From NCBI RefSeq assembly GCF_002381345.1, contig NZ_CP020660.1, positions 1,364,001 through 1,428,000 of the forward strand: a stretch of 64,000 nt of DNA, given 5' to 3'. Each line of letters begins with the position of its first letter. Position 1 is the first letter of the stretch. The translations under genes and the position numbers were made by a program. Source of the stretch: Candidatus Enterovibrio altilux (GTDB lineage Bacteria; Pseudomonadota; Gammaproteobacteria; Enterobacterales; Vibrionaceae). Below the pieces are notes generated by a model. The model searched no databases. It was not told the origin of the DNA and worked only from the letters and a program-made list of their open reading frames with translations. Shown in pieces: positions 55,901-64,000 of this stretch.

Positions 55901-56506
55901 ACCCGAGAGATATGTACTAATACTTTTAAGCAACACTGCAGGCGTTGCCCAATAGCTTTTCACTACGCCAACCAAAGACTCGTCGAGAGGATAGAACTGT
56001 CGTCGCCAAAAATCAGCTACCGCTTGCTCACGGAGCGCTGTCTCATCAGTCAATAATTCGTTGGTAAATAGACTGCCGGATTCAAATGCGTTTTGTGTCA
56101 ACATTCGCTGACAGAAACTGTGAATAGTATAAATTGCAGCTTCATCCATCTGGTATTCAGCTTGGAGTAACATACGCTTTGCATAAGCATGATTACTAAT
56201 AGTTTCTAACAGCAGCATAATTACCGGATCATGACTTTTACCTCGGCTAAACGCGAGTCTCGCATCATGAATTCGCGTTCGAATACGTTCTCTAAGCTCT
56301 TGCGTTGCCGTCTCTGTAAAAGTTACTACTAGAATCTGATCAACGCTCAGCGGCTCTTTATGCGCAGTATCTTTCGTGCCATGCCCTAATAACAGGCGCA
56401 AATAAAGCCCAGCGATAGCAAAGGTTTTACCAGTACCAGCTGAAGCTTCAATTAATCGTTGGCCATGAAGAGGAAAAGATATTGGGTGAAGAGATTCAGT
56501 TGACAT
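52949..56506 (-). CDS. recB: RecBCD enzyme subunit RecB
   Basis: RecB is the 3'-5' helicase and only nuclease of RecBCD. The 1185 residues (E. coli 1180) contain Walker A in EASAGTGKTFAIA near residue 20, Walker B in VVMIDEFQDTNPQQY near residue 390, GDPKQAIYAFRGAD near residue 417, VTIHKSKGLEY near residue 745, and the C-terminal nuclease GFIDLVF with LDWKSNYLG near residue 1090, including the metal-binding aspartates and lysine. It is intact. recC lies upstream, but recD is missing downstream. Confidence 0.96.
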   Translation of the reverse strand: MSTESLHPISFPLHGQRLIEASAGTGKTFAIAGLYLRLLLGHGTKDTAHKEPLSVDQILVVTFTETATQELRERIRTRIHDARLAFSRGKSHDPVIMLLLETISNHAYAKRMLLQAEYQMDEAAIYTIHSFCQRMLTQNAFESGSLFTNELLTDETALREQAVADFWRRQFYPLDESLVGVVKSYWATPAVLLKSISTYLSGPLVNIQAPEIPDNLAALHQKNIQYIDDTKRLWREAAPDLDALISGSGVDKRTYSKRSLPNWLIEVSEWAAQPTTTYDLPTNLERFSAHMLSKKTKKSTVPTHAVFDMIDCLIALSPTLKATLTAHAIKEVRFLLSQEKQRFGCLSFDDLLSQLAEALRQDKDGILAKRVRSLYPVVMIDEFQDTNPQQYQIFNDVYGSSLECGLFMIGDPKQAIYAFRGADIFTYIHARHQVFNHYHLLTNWRSTADMVAAVNRIFTHAKAPFIYDEDIPFLSVDPAPHAVLRQWVLNGEKQPAMTFWLAEDTELKTKNDYEAQMALAAATSIHQILQAAIDGRTHFQYGEKKASVQARDIAVLVRTGAEAAKVKHALARQGIASVYLSNRNSVFMSTLATDLQRLLAAVLTPDSDRVLRAALASGLFALTANEINALNHDEKAWERVMIEFYAYQTVWFGRGVLPMLRQMMQYRGIAERLLCEEDGERSLIDLLHLGELLQQASQTLNNHYALLHWLANHIDNPNGNATDQQLRLESELDLVQIVTIHKSKGLEYNLVYLPFACNFHPSDRPFFHADNNTPVLALINPKLAIKLSDKERLAEDLRMIYVALTRAVYGCFIGLAPLKNGRRSTGDTGLHKSAIGYLLQRGEPADAAGLQTAVASVLKNQHYMSTVLPPSGETERLTSFNYQTDELAARVFQGRIRRNWSLTSYSKLVKQNHISTLPKLSEFNFAVADETDIEITDVSNTFSSIFKFPRGMKSGIFLHTLFENVAFSKDIYGEGVAEIIRHMLTLENYDENWVPILQKLLTDVVSQPLNKSLKLSLLNESARLTEMEFVMPVENLQCHAVNHHIQRHDPLSAHAGELNFDTASGMLTGFIDLVFFWDGRYYVLDWKSNYLGDSPEDYTVYALTETIADHRYDFQYQLYSLALHRFLNQRIVDYNFEIHFGGVYYLFVRGIKADTHHGIFYTKPSKALIEGLDALFKSEKSHIDE

Positions 56507-56666
56507 TTTTATTTGGCTCGTGTTAAGTAATACTTGCTATTTTATTGATGTTACATCTGTGTATATTATAACAGCCATGCAAATAAAAGAAGTAATTTTG
56601 ATTATGAGTAATGGCACGTTAAGCGTGCGGTTATCAAACATATAGGAAAAAATAGCCCAGTGCTTA

Positions 56667-59600
56667 TCAATTTTTTTTCTTCTCGCCATGCAACAAAGGC
56701 AGCAAGACTTGAGTGCCAATGGAAAATATTTTGTTCAATAATGTTTCTGATGCTTCAGGCCAAACACGAGCAATGTAGATGTTTTCACCTTCCCCCTTAG
56801 TAAGATGGCCACCTTCATAGGCGCAGCGCATTTTTGACTTAGCTTTCTTTTTTGTCGCATCATCATTCTGCCACTGACCTTCCTTATTAATGCATGCTTG
56901 TAACCCTGCCATTGCTGTTATTGGTAAGTAAGGATAGGGGCTTTCAGTGCCATTAAAGTAGCTTTCTAAATAAAACTTTAGATGACTGATCGCTTCATCC
57001 GTACACATAGGAGTAAAAATCACTGCGTCATCGACGCCAAAAAAGTACGTTTCAATTTGCTCTCCAGAGGCACACTGACAAAGGTGATCAATCCACGTCG
57101 CTAACTTATCTATTTCACGAACTTTACCGCTCCGATACAAGACTCGTCCGGCGCGATACCTTTCATCTAACCAGCCTTGCAATTTCACGGTACCGCGAGA
57201 AGTTGGTATAGAAATATTTACCTCCAATGCTTGGTGATGATCAGTTAAAAAAGGTTTCAAGGTGTTAAATTGCGTCAATGTTGTCTCCTGTTCACTTTCC
57301 AACGCTATTTTACCAAAAAAATTTAAAGGAAGCGTGCCTGATGCTTGTTGTCGCTGATAAAATGCTGCAAGCGAGTCACTATTACTTCCATTGGCAATCA
57401 CATGAACAAGCAATGCATCACGCAATTGATAACGATGAAGATTATCTAATGTAAATGGTTCCACGTCCTCCATCACACCTTCCGGTTCATCAAAAAACAC
57501 TTTTAATCGGTGATTAAAAAAGTACTGTACCGGTAAGCGCCAAAAATGCTGTAATTCAGTCAATTTGACAGCATTAATACTTAGATCTATATCAACATTC
57601 AATCCTTCATGGTTACAGAAAGGCTCAGCATGTTGTCCTTCCCTTTTCGCAGCGGGTAACCATTCATTGGCATAACTGGCACGTTCTCCATTAAAGGCAT
57701 TATAACTAAAAGGCACTAGTGGATTGTGGTGAACTAAATGTATAAATAAATTTTCACCAGATTCCGCTTCTGGTAAACGTTTATCACCATTAATACAATA
57801 GCCTTGACGGCAGTAATCCAGAAGTTCCGTAATGAGGACGGATGCTACTTTAGGTGAGTTATCAAGAACTGAACGACCAACATAACTGATGTAAAGGCAC
57901 TGTTGTGCCGATTGCAATGCTTCAAGGAAGAGGTAGCGATCATTATCACGGCGAGAGGGGTCACCCATGCGTGCGTGGCCCGCCATTAAATCAAAACCTA
58001 CAGGTGTAGTGGTTCGTGGATAATCACCATCATTCATACCGAGTAAACACACGACGTTAAATGGGATTGAACGCATTGGTATCCAGTTACAGAAATTGAC
58101 TTGGCCTGTCAGAAGATTGTGACTAACACAATCGACCCCTAGTTTTTCTTTGAGATAATCACGCATGATCGATAGAGATATTGTGTCACTAAAGCCGGCG
58201 TCCATGAGTTGTATCAACCAGCTATCTAGCAAATCTTTAATTAGCTTGCCCGTAATCTCTTCTTCAACGTCTAGCTCAAAAATATCATTAAATAACGAAG
58301 TTAAAGTACAAACCCATTCCTCACCAATTTGATCTTTTTTTAGGGAAGATTGGGCTACGATAAGTATATTTAAAAATTCACTGAGTTTACCCGCGATATT
58401 AGCTTCAAGTCCCTGTACTTCGTCATACGCAAGAACATTATTAAACAATCCACTTTGAGATGGCATTGCGTAACCTAATAACATACGGTTCAAACCAAAT
58501 AACCATGTATTCTGATGTTGATCCGGCAAAGAGAAATGTGCGGCGGTTGTGTCGTTCAGCCCCCAACGAATACCCACTTCTTTTATCCAAAATGTTGCTT
58601 TTTTAAATTGATAGTTATTAAAACCAAATTTTCGTAACACAGCTGGTACTGCGAGTACCTCAAGCAATTCAGCTGCGCTGCAACGACTCTCTGGAAGGTT
58701 TAGCAAACGCAAAAAAGTCGTCAAAATTGGACTGTCGTTATTAGCTTTGCAATCAGAGATATAAAATGGAACGAAGCGTTCTTCAGGTACATTACCGAAA
58801 ACTGCTTGAATAATTGAGCTATACGCATTAATATTTGTAACCATGACCACGATGTCTTTCGGTGTAAGTGTAGGATTATTTTCCAAAATTTCGAGTATAT
58901 GGTCGTATAGTACCTCTACTTCTCGCATTGGGCTATGACAGACTTCTATCATCAATGAGTGATCATCCAAGGATATTTCGTGCTTATTCTTACTACTAGT
59001 GGTTTCATGCACATCACCAGGTTCATCCAAATTTAGAATATCAGCTTGAATATGATGTAGAAGGCTATTACGTGGCACGTCCACAAAACCCTGGTCAACT
59101 TCTTGGCATTGAAGTTCGGAAATTAATAGCAGGTTGTCACGTCCTAATTTACCCATGGATGCCAGCAAACTATTCCCAACTTCAGCATCATCGTTTTTTG
59201 TAGTCAAAGTTAATGAACACTGTGTAGTATCTTCTATTTTAGATGTTCGACTAATACGATTTTTTAGCGTAACAGCTTGATGAGCGAGATAACGATTGTC
59301 ACGAATATCACCCCAATAGTAACGGCAAGCATTAGTCAACATATAGTGAACATTAATGTGCTTACCAAGTGCTTTGAGCGTATGAAGACAACGAGGTGGT
59401 AACGTCGAAATACCGAATACAAACACCCGTTCAATGCTAGTTAATTTCGTTGGTTTTCGTGATCGAGATATTAGCACATCAATAAACTTATCATATAAAT
59501 TTGCGTGGTGAAAGGCAGATTGGCCTTGCTGCAAAGTATAATTATAGAGTGCTTGCCATAGCTTTGGTTGCCAAAGGTTTTCCTCTGTAAGCTCTGGAAC

Positions 59601-60062
59601 CGAAGAGGCATTTTCCCATGCTTTTATCCACTCGGGGCGATACATCAAGTATTGGTCATAAATATCAGCAATTTTTCTTGCTAGCTGATAGCTTTTTCGC
59701 TTTCCATCATCGTCTTCGAGATAATGTTTGAGTTCCGCAAAATCAGGATCATTCAATTGATCTGGTAAGATTCTCATCAATTTCCACATTATAGTTTCTT
59801 TATTAAAAAAATTTTTGTGTGGTACATCAGACAATAATTGAGTAAACACCTGCCAAATGAAGGTTGTAGGCAAAGAAAACTCAATGTTGGCAAAAATGCT
59901 TTGCTCTTTCGCTATACTAAATTTGAGCCACTCTGCCATGACTGAGCTCTGAACTAAGATCAGCTCTTTCTGAAGCGGGTTGCTTAGAGGCTTTTCTTGA
60001 ACCAATGCCACTAATAAATTTTTTAGCACTTCCAACTTATTTGAATGGTAAACAGTAAACAC
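56667..60062 (-). CDS. recC: RecBCD enzyme subunit RecC
   Basis: RecC recognises Chi and splits the incoming duplex. From the GTG at 60062 (MFTVYHSNKLEVLKNLL) the product has 1131 residues, close to the 1122 of E. coli; an ATG at 60113 would add 17 residues outside the family similarity. A GAGAG site lies before the GTG. LILVQSSVMAEWLKFSIA near residue 45, FIWQVF and the later LLGMNDGDYPR near residue 680 are characteristic. A gap of 160 bases, unusually long, separates it from recB. Confidence 0.94.
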   Translation of the reverse strand: MFTVYHSNKLEVLKNLLVALVQEKPLSNPLQKELILVQSSVMAEWLKFSIAKEQSIFANIEFSLPTTFIWQVFTQLLSDVPHKNFFNKETIMWKLMRILPDQLNDPDFAELKHYLEDDDGKRKSYQLARKIADIYDQYLMYRPEWIKAWENASSVPELTEENLWQPKLWQALYNYTLQQGQSAFHHANLYDKFIDVLISRSRKPTKLTSIERVFVFGISTLPPRCLHTLKALGKHINVHYMLTNACRYYWGDIRDNRYLAHQAVTLKNRISRTSKIEDTTQCSLTLTTKNDDAEVGNSLLASMGKLGRDNLLLISELQCQEVDQGFVDVPRNSLLHHIQADILNLDEPGDVHETTSSKNKHEISLDDHSLMIEVCHSPMREVEVLYDHILEILENNPTLTPKDIVVMVTNINAYSSIIQAVFGNVPEERFVPFYISDCKANNDSPILTTFLRLLNLPESRCSAAELLEVLAVPAVLRKFGFNNYQFKKATFWIKEVGIRWGLNDTTAAHFSLPDQHQNTWLFGLNRMLLGYAMPSQSGLFNNVLAYDEVQGLEANIAGKLSEFLNILIVAQSSLKKDQIGEEWVCTLTSLFNDIFELDVEEEITGKLIKDLLDSWLIQLMDAGFSDTISLSIMRDYLKEKLGVDCVSHNLLTGQVNFCNWIPMRSIPFNVVCLLGMNDGDYPRTTTPVGFDLMAGHARMGDPSRRDNDRYLFLEALQSAQQCLYISYVGRSVLDNSPKVASVLITELLDYCRQGYCINGDKRLPEAESGENLFIHLVHHNPLVPFSYNAFNGERASYANEWLPAAKREGQHAEPFCNHEGLNVDIDLSINAVKLTELQHFWRLPVQYFFNHRLKVFFDEPEGVMEDVEPFTLDNLHRYQLRDALLVHVIANGSNSDSLAAFYQRQQASGTLPLNFFGKIALESEQETTLTQFNTLKPFLTDHHQALEVNISIPTSRGTVKLQGWLDERYRAGRVLYRSGKVREIDKLATWIDHLCQCASGEQIETYFFGVDDAVIFTPMCTDEAISHLKFYLESYFNGTESPYPYLPITAMAGLQACINKEGQWQNDDATKKKAKSKMRCAYEGGHLTKGEGENIYIARVWPEASETLLNKIFSIGTQVLLPLLHGEKKKN

Positions 60063-60161
60063 GATGCAACTCTCACGACCAATAGTGGAAAGATTGTGGC
60101 GAAATTGTTTCAATAGTGCAATTTGATGTGTTGGAACAGGTGTGATTAATGTGCAAATAAG

Positions 60162-61152
60162 GGCTGTATTTCCTAATTTGAGTTTAGATAGTAGATTTCA
60201 ACATAATCACGATTAGACAATCGCTTTCATTTTAGGCAGCCTTAGTTCTGTTAATTTATTTAACGCTTCTATCATGGCGTTGGTTTCGCTAATTTGAACA
60301 TTGGGATTTCTTAGGTTTAATGTTTCTCTGAGTAGTTTTTGATTTGAAACATTGCGCTTCTGATAGGAAATGTTAATGGTAACTGCACTTCGTTTTTTTA
60401 TTTTGATATGAACCGCATAACTTCTGATAACTGACCATTAAATTGTGTGGATAATCTTATTTTCCAAAATTATTTTCTTTGGTGGAATGAGTGGAACTGC
60501 TTGTTTAATACGAACGGTTTAGTAATATTGTCTGGCGTCGCAAGCATCACCGCCTGATATTTCATTGATTCTTTGGTGGGTTTGTTTGAGCAAGTTAGGT
60601 AGCACTTCACCGTCAATTTGATACGTATGTATATCTTCTGCTAAATGTAACTTGCGCCAGACTCGAAGCTTCCCATCAGTGTCATGCTTGTTTGCTTTCC
60701 ATTTATCTTTATCATAGGCTTTGAGCCCAGTAGAATCAACGGCTAAATGCTGAATGGCTCCTTTAGTCTTCGTCTTGAACGCGATATTAACCGTTTTGGT
60801 TTGCTGGCTAATGCATGCATAGTGAGGGCATGGCAATGGTAATTTAGCAAGTTTGCAAACAGAATTAATGAATCCTTGCAGGCTTCTCAATGGCACTAAA
60901 AATACGTGTTAAACCATGAAAATTGTCGTAATGGCTAAGTTGCTAAAGAAATAAGTTCTTCCATGACTACTCAGCTTAGTCTAATTCCATATCTGACTGG
61001 TTTCTCCATCAATTTAAAATGTTAGTGAGCCCCGACTGATTGTACGGCTTCCAATTAGTTGATTTGCAGCGAAACTTGTTCATAAACCTGAATATTGAAG
61101 TTAACTTAGCCATTTAGAGGGTAGATTGATCATTGAGTTTAACGGATAGGGC
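60162..61152 (-). mobile_element. Decayed IS5-family element, copy I, with the longest transposase piece
   Basis: A simple minus-strand copy of about 990 bp. Its open piece at 60519-60896 (125 codons) reads MPLRSLQGFINSVCKLAKLPL, then IQHLAVDSTGLKAYDKDKW and KLRVWRKLHLAEDIHTYQIDG, then LPNLLKQTHQRINEISGG. These are the clear signatures of an IS5-family DDE transposase, with the first catalytic aspartate in VDSTGL. The N- and C-terminal parts are out of frame or interrupted, so the element is dead. Confidence 0.88.
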
Positions 61153-61245
61153 TCAAAAAATGATAACATAGGCATTGATAATAAGAGATGCAAGCTTACA
61201 TTAAATCGTGTTAAAAAAGTAACAAAATACCCATTGAAAATCAAT

Positions 61246-61281
61246 AATAAAAAACCACTAGTTTTTAAGCGAGTGGCTTTA
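61246..61281 (-). terminator. Terminator after the chemoreceptor gene
   Basis: On the minus strand AAGCCACT (61272-61279) pairs with AGTGGTTT around a 12-base loop and is followed by TTTTATT. It lies about 40 bases past the stop of the chemoreceptor gene and fits an intrinsic terminator. Confidence 0.7.
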
Positions 61282-61318
61282 CGTAAATGCTGGCCTTTAT
61301 AAGGTATAAATGTTTTGC

Positions 61319-63634
61319 TTAGGTAATTTTAAACATACCAATCTGATTAGTTAGCTGTTGTGCCTGTCCATGGATATTATGCGCAGTATTGTCCGTATTG
61401 ATTGCTTTATCAGATACAGACTCAGCGGAACGTGCGATATTATTAACATTTTCGGTGATTTCTTCGGTGACGGTTGATTGCTGGCTAGCAGCCGTTGCTA
61501 TTTGCGTATTCATGTCATTGATTGCAGTCATCATGCCTGCAATTTTTTCAAGCATTTCATTGTTTTTATTGCAGTTTTCTACGCTACTGGCAACAAATTG
61601 ATTGGCGCCAGAGATTCCGCTGACAGCCTTGGCTGTTTCAGTTTGTAGCGATTGTACTTTTGCGCGGATTTCTTCAGTTGATGTTTGTGTCCGAATTGCC
61701 AACGAACGAACCTCATCTGCTACCACACTAAACCCGCGTCCCTGTTCGCCTGCTCGGGCTGCTTCTATCGCAGCGTTCAAGGCCAATAGATTAGTTTGCT
61801 CTGCAATGCCCTGAATAACATCTAACACAGTGCCAATAGAGTCGCTTTCAGCTGATAGTTGCTGCATTGACTGGGTTGCATCTTTCATTTTTGCGGACAA
61901 CTCAGAAATCTCGTGCACAAGTTGCTTGCCTACATTAGCACTTTGCCTAACGGATTGAACGACATTTTCAGATGATTCGGATGCATTATTAGCGTAGTTG
62001 GCAACTTCAGTAATGGATGCGTTCATTTCGGTAGCAGCGGTAGCGACTTGGCTGGAATTAGCTGCTTGGTCATCTACTTCTTTTCGCATAGTATTGATAT
62101 TATTTTGAATATCATTGGATGCGTTACTTAAGGCTTTTACGGTGCTGTCAGCTCCTTTTATTACACCCATGAAATCTTGTAGCATGATGTTCATAGAACG
62201 TGATAATTCTGCTAACTCATTGTTGCCTTTGGTTTCGAGTGTGGTGGTTAAATCATGAGCAACCGCAATATGGCTAATTTGTTGACTCAATTTATTGATT
62301 GGTTTACTGATGCTATATGCAATGAACCACGCAATCATTACAGACATAAGGATAATGATTGCACCAACAAGTATAGCTACTTGGTAAAGCGAACTGTTTA
62401 ACTCAGCTACCTCTTTCATCGCTTCCGTTTTTTCTATTTCAGAAACTAATGCCCATGTTTTTCCTAAAATATTAATGTCGCGATAAGCGGCGAATACTTC
62501 TTTTCCCGCATGGTTCATGACGATGCTTAAACCAGACTCTCCACTTAGTGCTGCATTTACGTGCGTAGAATTGATGGGCTGCTGGCCTGCTGAAGAAGCG
62601 GTTACATCAATACGTTCAATGGTCTTACGTGCGACACCACTTTGATGGAGCATATCAAGATATGCTGTCTTGTTTTGTTCAAGTAAGCGACTTTGAGAAC
62701 GCATCAGGTTGTCAGGGCCAACAATAAATATTTCGCCTGTTTCACCTAATCCATCCTTTTCCCAATTGCCGCCGTAGGTCATAATGTTATTAATTGCATT
62801 AATGGGCATTTGGAAAATAAGCACCCCAATTGTGATTCCATTTTTGAAAATGGGTGTAGCAATGAATGAGGCTGGACTATCGTAAGATGGATAGTAGGGT
62901 GCAAAATCTATAAAACTGAACTCACCTTGGTTCATATTTTTTGCCTCTACGAATGATTCAGCAAGCCCACTTTTTGCATAAGGCCCATTTTCTAAATTCG
63001 TTGCATAGTCGAGTTCTTTAAATACGGAGTAAACAATATTACCAGAAAGATCAACCAAGAATATATCATAATAACCGAAGGAATCTAGGAAAGTCCGGTA
63101 ATTTGGATGATAAAGATGATGTGTTTCGCTATAAGTCGTCTTATCGTTCGCTTTATCGAGAAGGTGTTTATGGCCAAGAGAGTTTGGATTCATACCAATA
63201 TAAGTTTGTTGGAGTAATTTACCTGCCATGCTAATATTATCTAAACTAGAGATAGCCATTGAGGATGTTGCATTTGTCTCTTTGTATCTTACACCAAATT
63301 CATTGTTGTAATAATTTCGAAGTGCCTGTGCTTGCCCGTTGACCATGATGGCTTCTGAAGGTACATTTTTGAAGCCCTGCGTAAATTGCACCATTGCGTC
63401 TTCTGTCATTGTTGAATTAGCAAGATTTGTCAATTGTTTACCAATGGTCGTGAAGTACTGTTCAATTTCTGCTTTTTTCATTTCTCGTACAGATAGCAAT
63501 TGATTTTCGATCTGATGTTCCAGTGCTGTACTTGATATTTTGTTGGCCGTAAAGGCAAGTATCAATGCTGTAGTTATAACAGCAATAATACTCATGGCAA
63601 TAAAAGCGCCTTTTATTTTAGTCGATATTTTCAT
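61319..63634 (-). CDS. Methyl-accepting chemotaxis protein
   Basis: The 771-residue chemoreceptor is complete. It has a first membrane helix near residues 9-30, a large periplasmic ligand domain of about 380 residues with double-Cache character ([17 protein letters not shown] near residue 188 and [14 protein letters not shown] near residue 300), a second helix near 418-441, a HAMP domain after SKPINKL, and the signalling domain with the hairpin tip [24 protein letters not shown]. The C-terminus GMFKIT lacks a CheR-binding pentapeptide. A CGGAG site precedes the start. The ligand is unknown. Its survival among decayed sequence suggests that motility still matters. Confidence 0.93.
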   Translation of the reverse strand: MKISTKIKGAFIAMSIIAVITTALILAFTANKISSTALEHQIENQLLSVREMKKAEIEQYFTTIGKQLTNLANSTMTEDAMVQFTQGFKNVPSEAIMVNGQAQALRNYYNNEFGVRYKETNATSSMAISSLDNISMAGKLLQQTYIGMNPNSLGHKHLLDKANDKTTYSETHHLYHPNYRTFLDSFGYYDIFLVDLSGNIVYSVFKELDYATNLENGPYAKSGLAESFVEAKNMNQGEFSFIDFAPYYPSYDSPASFIATPIFKNGITIGVLIFQMPINAINNIMTYGGNWEKDGLGETGEIFIVGPDNLMRSQSRLLEQNKTAYLDMLHQSGVARKTIERIDVTASSAGQQPINSTHVNAALSGESGLSIVMNHAGKEVFAAYRDINILGKTWALVSEIEKTEAMKEVAELNSSLYQVAILVGAIIILMSVMIAWFIAYSISKPINKLSQQISHIAVAHDLTTTLETKGNNELAELSRSMNIMLQDFMGVIKGADSTVKALSNASNDIQNNINTMRKEVDDQAANSSQVATAATEMNASITEVANYANNASESSENVVQSVRQSANVGKQLVHEISELSAKMKDATQSMQQLSAESDSIGTVLDVIQGIAEQTNLLALNAAIEAARAGEQGRGFSVVADEVRSLAIRTQTSTEEIRAKVQSLQTETAKAVSGISGANQFVASSVENCNKNNEMLEKIAGMMTAINDMNTQIATAASQQSTVTEEITENVNNIARSAESVSDKAINTDNTAHNIHGQAQQLTNQIGMFKIT

Positions 63635-63806
63635 TTTTTTGCTCCGATATTGCTACAACTGTAACAAATGCTAATCATTTAAAGTGTAGGTAAATATCGA
63701 ACATTTAGTGTTATTTAATTGTATTTATGCTTACTTTATTATACTTAGTAAGGTGAACAATGATAAGATCCTTTAGGCATTAAATTGAATTTGTTGTAAT
63801 ATTTTT

Positions 63807-63828
63807 CTCTACAATGATTATTGTAGAG
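63807..63828. repeat. Perfect inverted repeat upstream of the chemoreceptor gene
   Basis: CTCTACAAT and ATTGTAGAG form a perfect 9-bp repeat around GATT. No T run follows on either strand in the right orientation, so it is not a good terminator. It could be an operator or an old transcript end; it directly abuts the next IS remnant. Confidence 0.5.
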
Positions 63829-64000
63829 TTCTGTTTCCTCATTCGAGTTCAGATAATAAATTTAACATGATTGACGGTTAAACAATCGTTTTGATAGCCA
63901 TATTTCGCTTTCCAATGTTTATTGGAATCGCTCGTTTAATTTAAGCGGTTTTATAATATTGTCTGGTGCTGTAAACACCATCAGCTGATATTTCATTGAT
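63829..64000 (-). mobile_element. IS5-family remnant, copy J (runs off the window)
   Basis: The 3' terminus (CTGTTTCCTCATTCGAGTTCAG) starts at about 63829. After about 65 bases an internal deletion joins the sequence near 63895 to later parts of the transposase (TTTGATAGCC next to CATATTTCGC), and the similarity runs to the window end. Orientation is minus. Confidence 0.75.

Noticed and set aside
56537-56719. Small cysteine-rich frame in the recC-recB gap
   Set aside because: It overlaps the end of recC in another frame and has no start signal or similarity.
63640-63800. Sigma-28 type flagellar promoter before the chemoreceptor
   Set aside because: A TAAA and a CGATA-like sequence occur, but the spacing is about 12 instead of 15 bases and the second element is poor.

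Overview
The window is AT-rich gammaproteobacterial chromosome, most probably Vibrionaceae. The evidence is the close match of EF-G, EF-Tu, SecY, RpoA, LipA and LipB to enteric/vibrio proteins, the gene orders tgt-yajC-secD-secF, xseA<>guaB-guaA and leuS-lptE-holA-(...)-mrdA-rodA-rlpA-dacA-ybeD-lipB-lipA, and an IS5-family transposase of the type common in Vibrio and Photobacterium relatives. Intact housekeeping operons alternate with dead insertion sequences and gene relics. This suggests a host-restricted lineage after an IS burst; luminous fish symbionts such as Candidatus Enterovibrio would fit, but that identification is inference.

Layout. 1-1.7 kb: 3' end of fusA, then tuf and a strong terminator. 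1.7-2.9 kb: decayed IS. 3.0-16.9 kb: complete S10, spc and alpha operons (rpsJ to rplQ, 27 genes including secY, rpmJ and rpoA) with recognisable promoters, terminators and the S4-binding pseudoknot before rpsM. 17.0-21.5 kb: two decayed IS copies enclosing a two-gene plasmid-type replication module on the minus strand. 22-26.3 kb: tgt, yajC, secD, secF. 26.3-27.4 kb: IS. 27.8-32.4 kb: xseA divergent from guaB-guaA, with a PurR-like operator. 32.4-37.6 kb: decayed genomic island next to the guaA 3' end (two broken tyrosine recombinases, an N-6 DNA methylase fragment, small orphans). 37.7-42.0 kb: leuS, lptE, holA. 42.2-43.9 kb: IS plus an rlmH relic where nadD-rsfS-rlmH are expected. 43.9-51.2 kb: the PBP2-RodA-RlpA-PBP5 cell-wall cluster, ybeD, lipB, lipA. 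51.2-52.8 kb: two IS remnants. 52.9-60.1 kb: recC-recB without recD. 60.2-61.2 kb: IS. 61.3-63.6 kb: a full-length chemoreceptor. 63.8 kb to the end: another IS remnant.

The main unexpected structure is in the IS copies. Several are not simple elements: a full IS copy is joined at its 5' end to about 225 bp of the transposase 3' end in opposite orientation, with the same junction at distant loci. Such units carry the same outer terminus at both ends and look as if they spread as a composite. No copy here has an intact transposase. One IS end supplies the last codons of the plasmid-type ATPase gene. No tRNA, rRNA or CRISPR array was recognised, though tRNAs were searched for only by eye.
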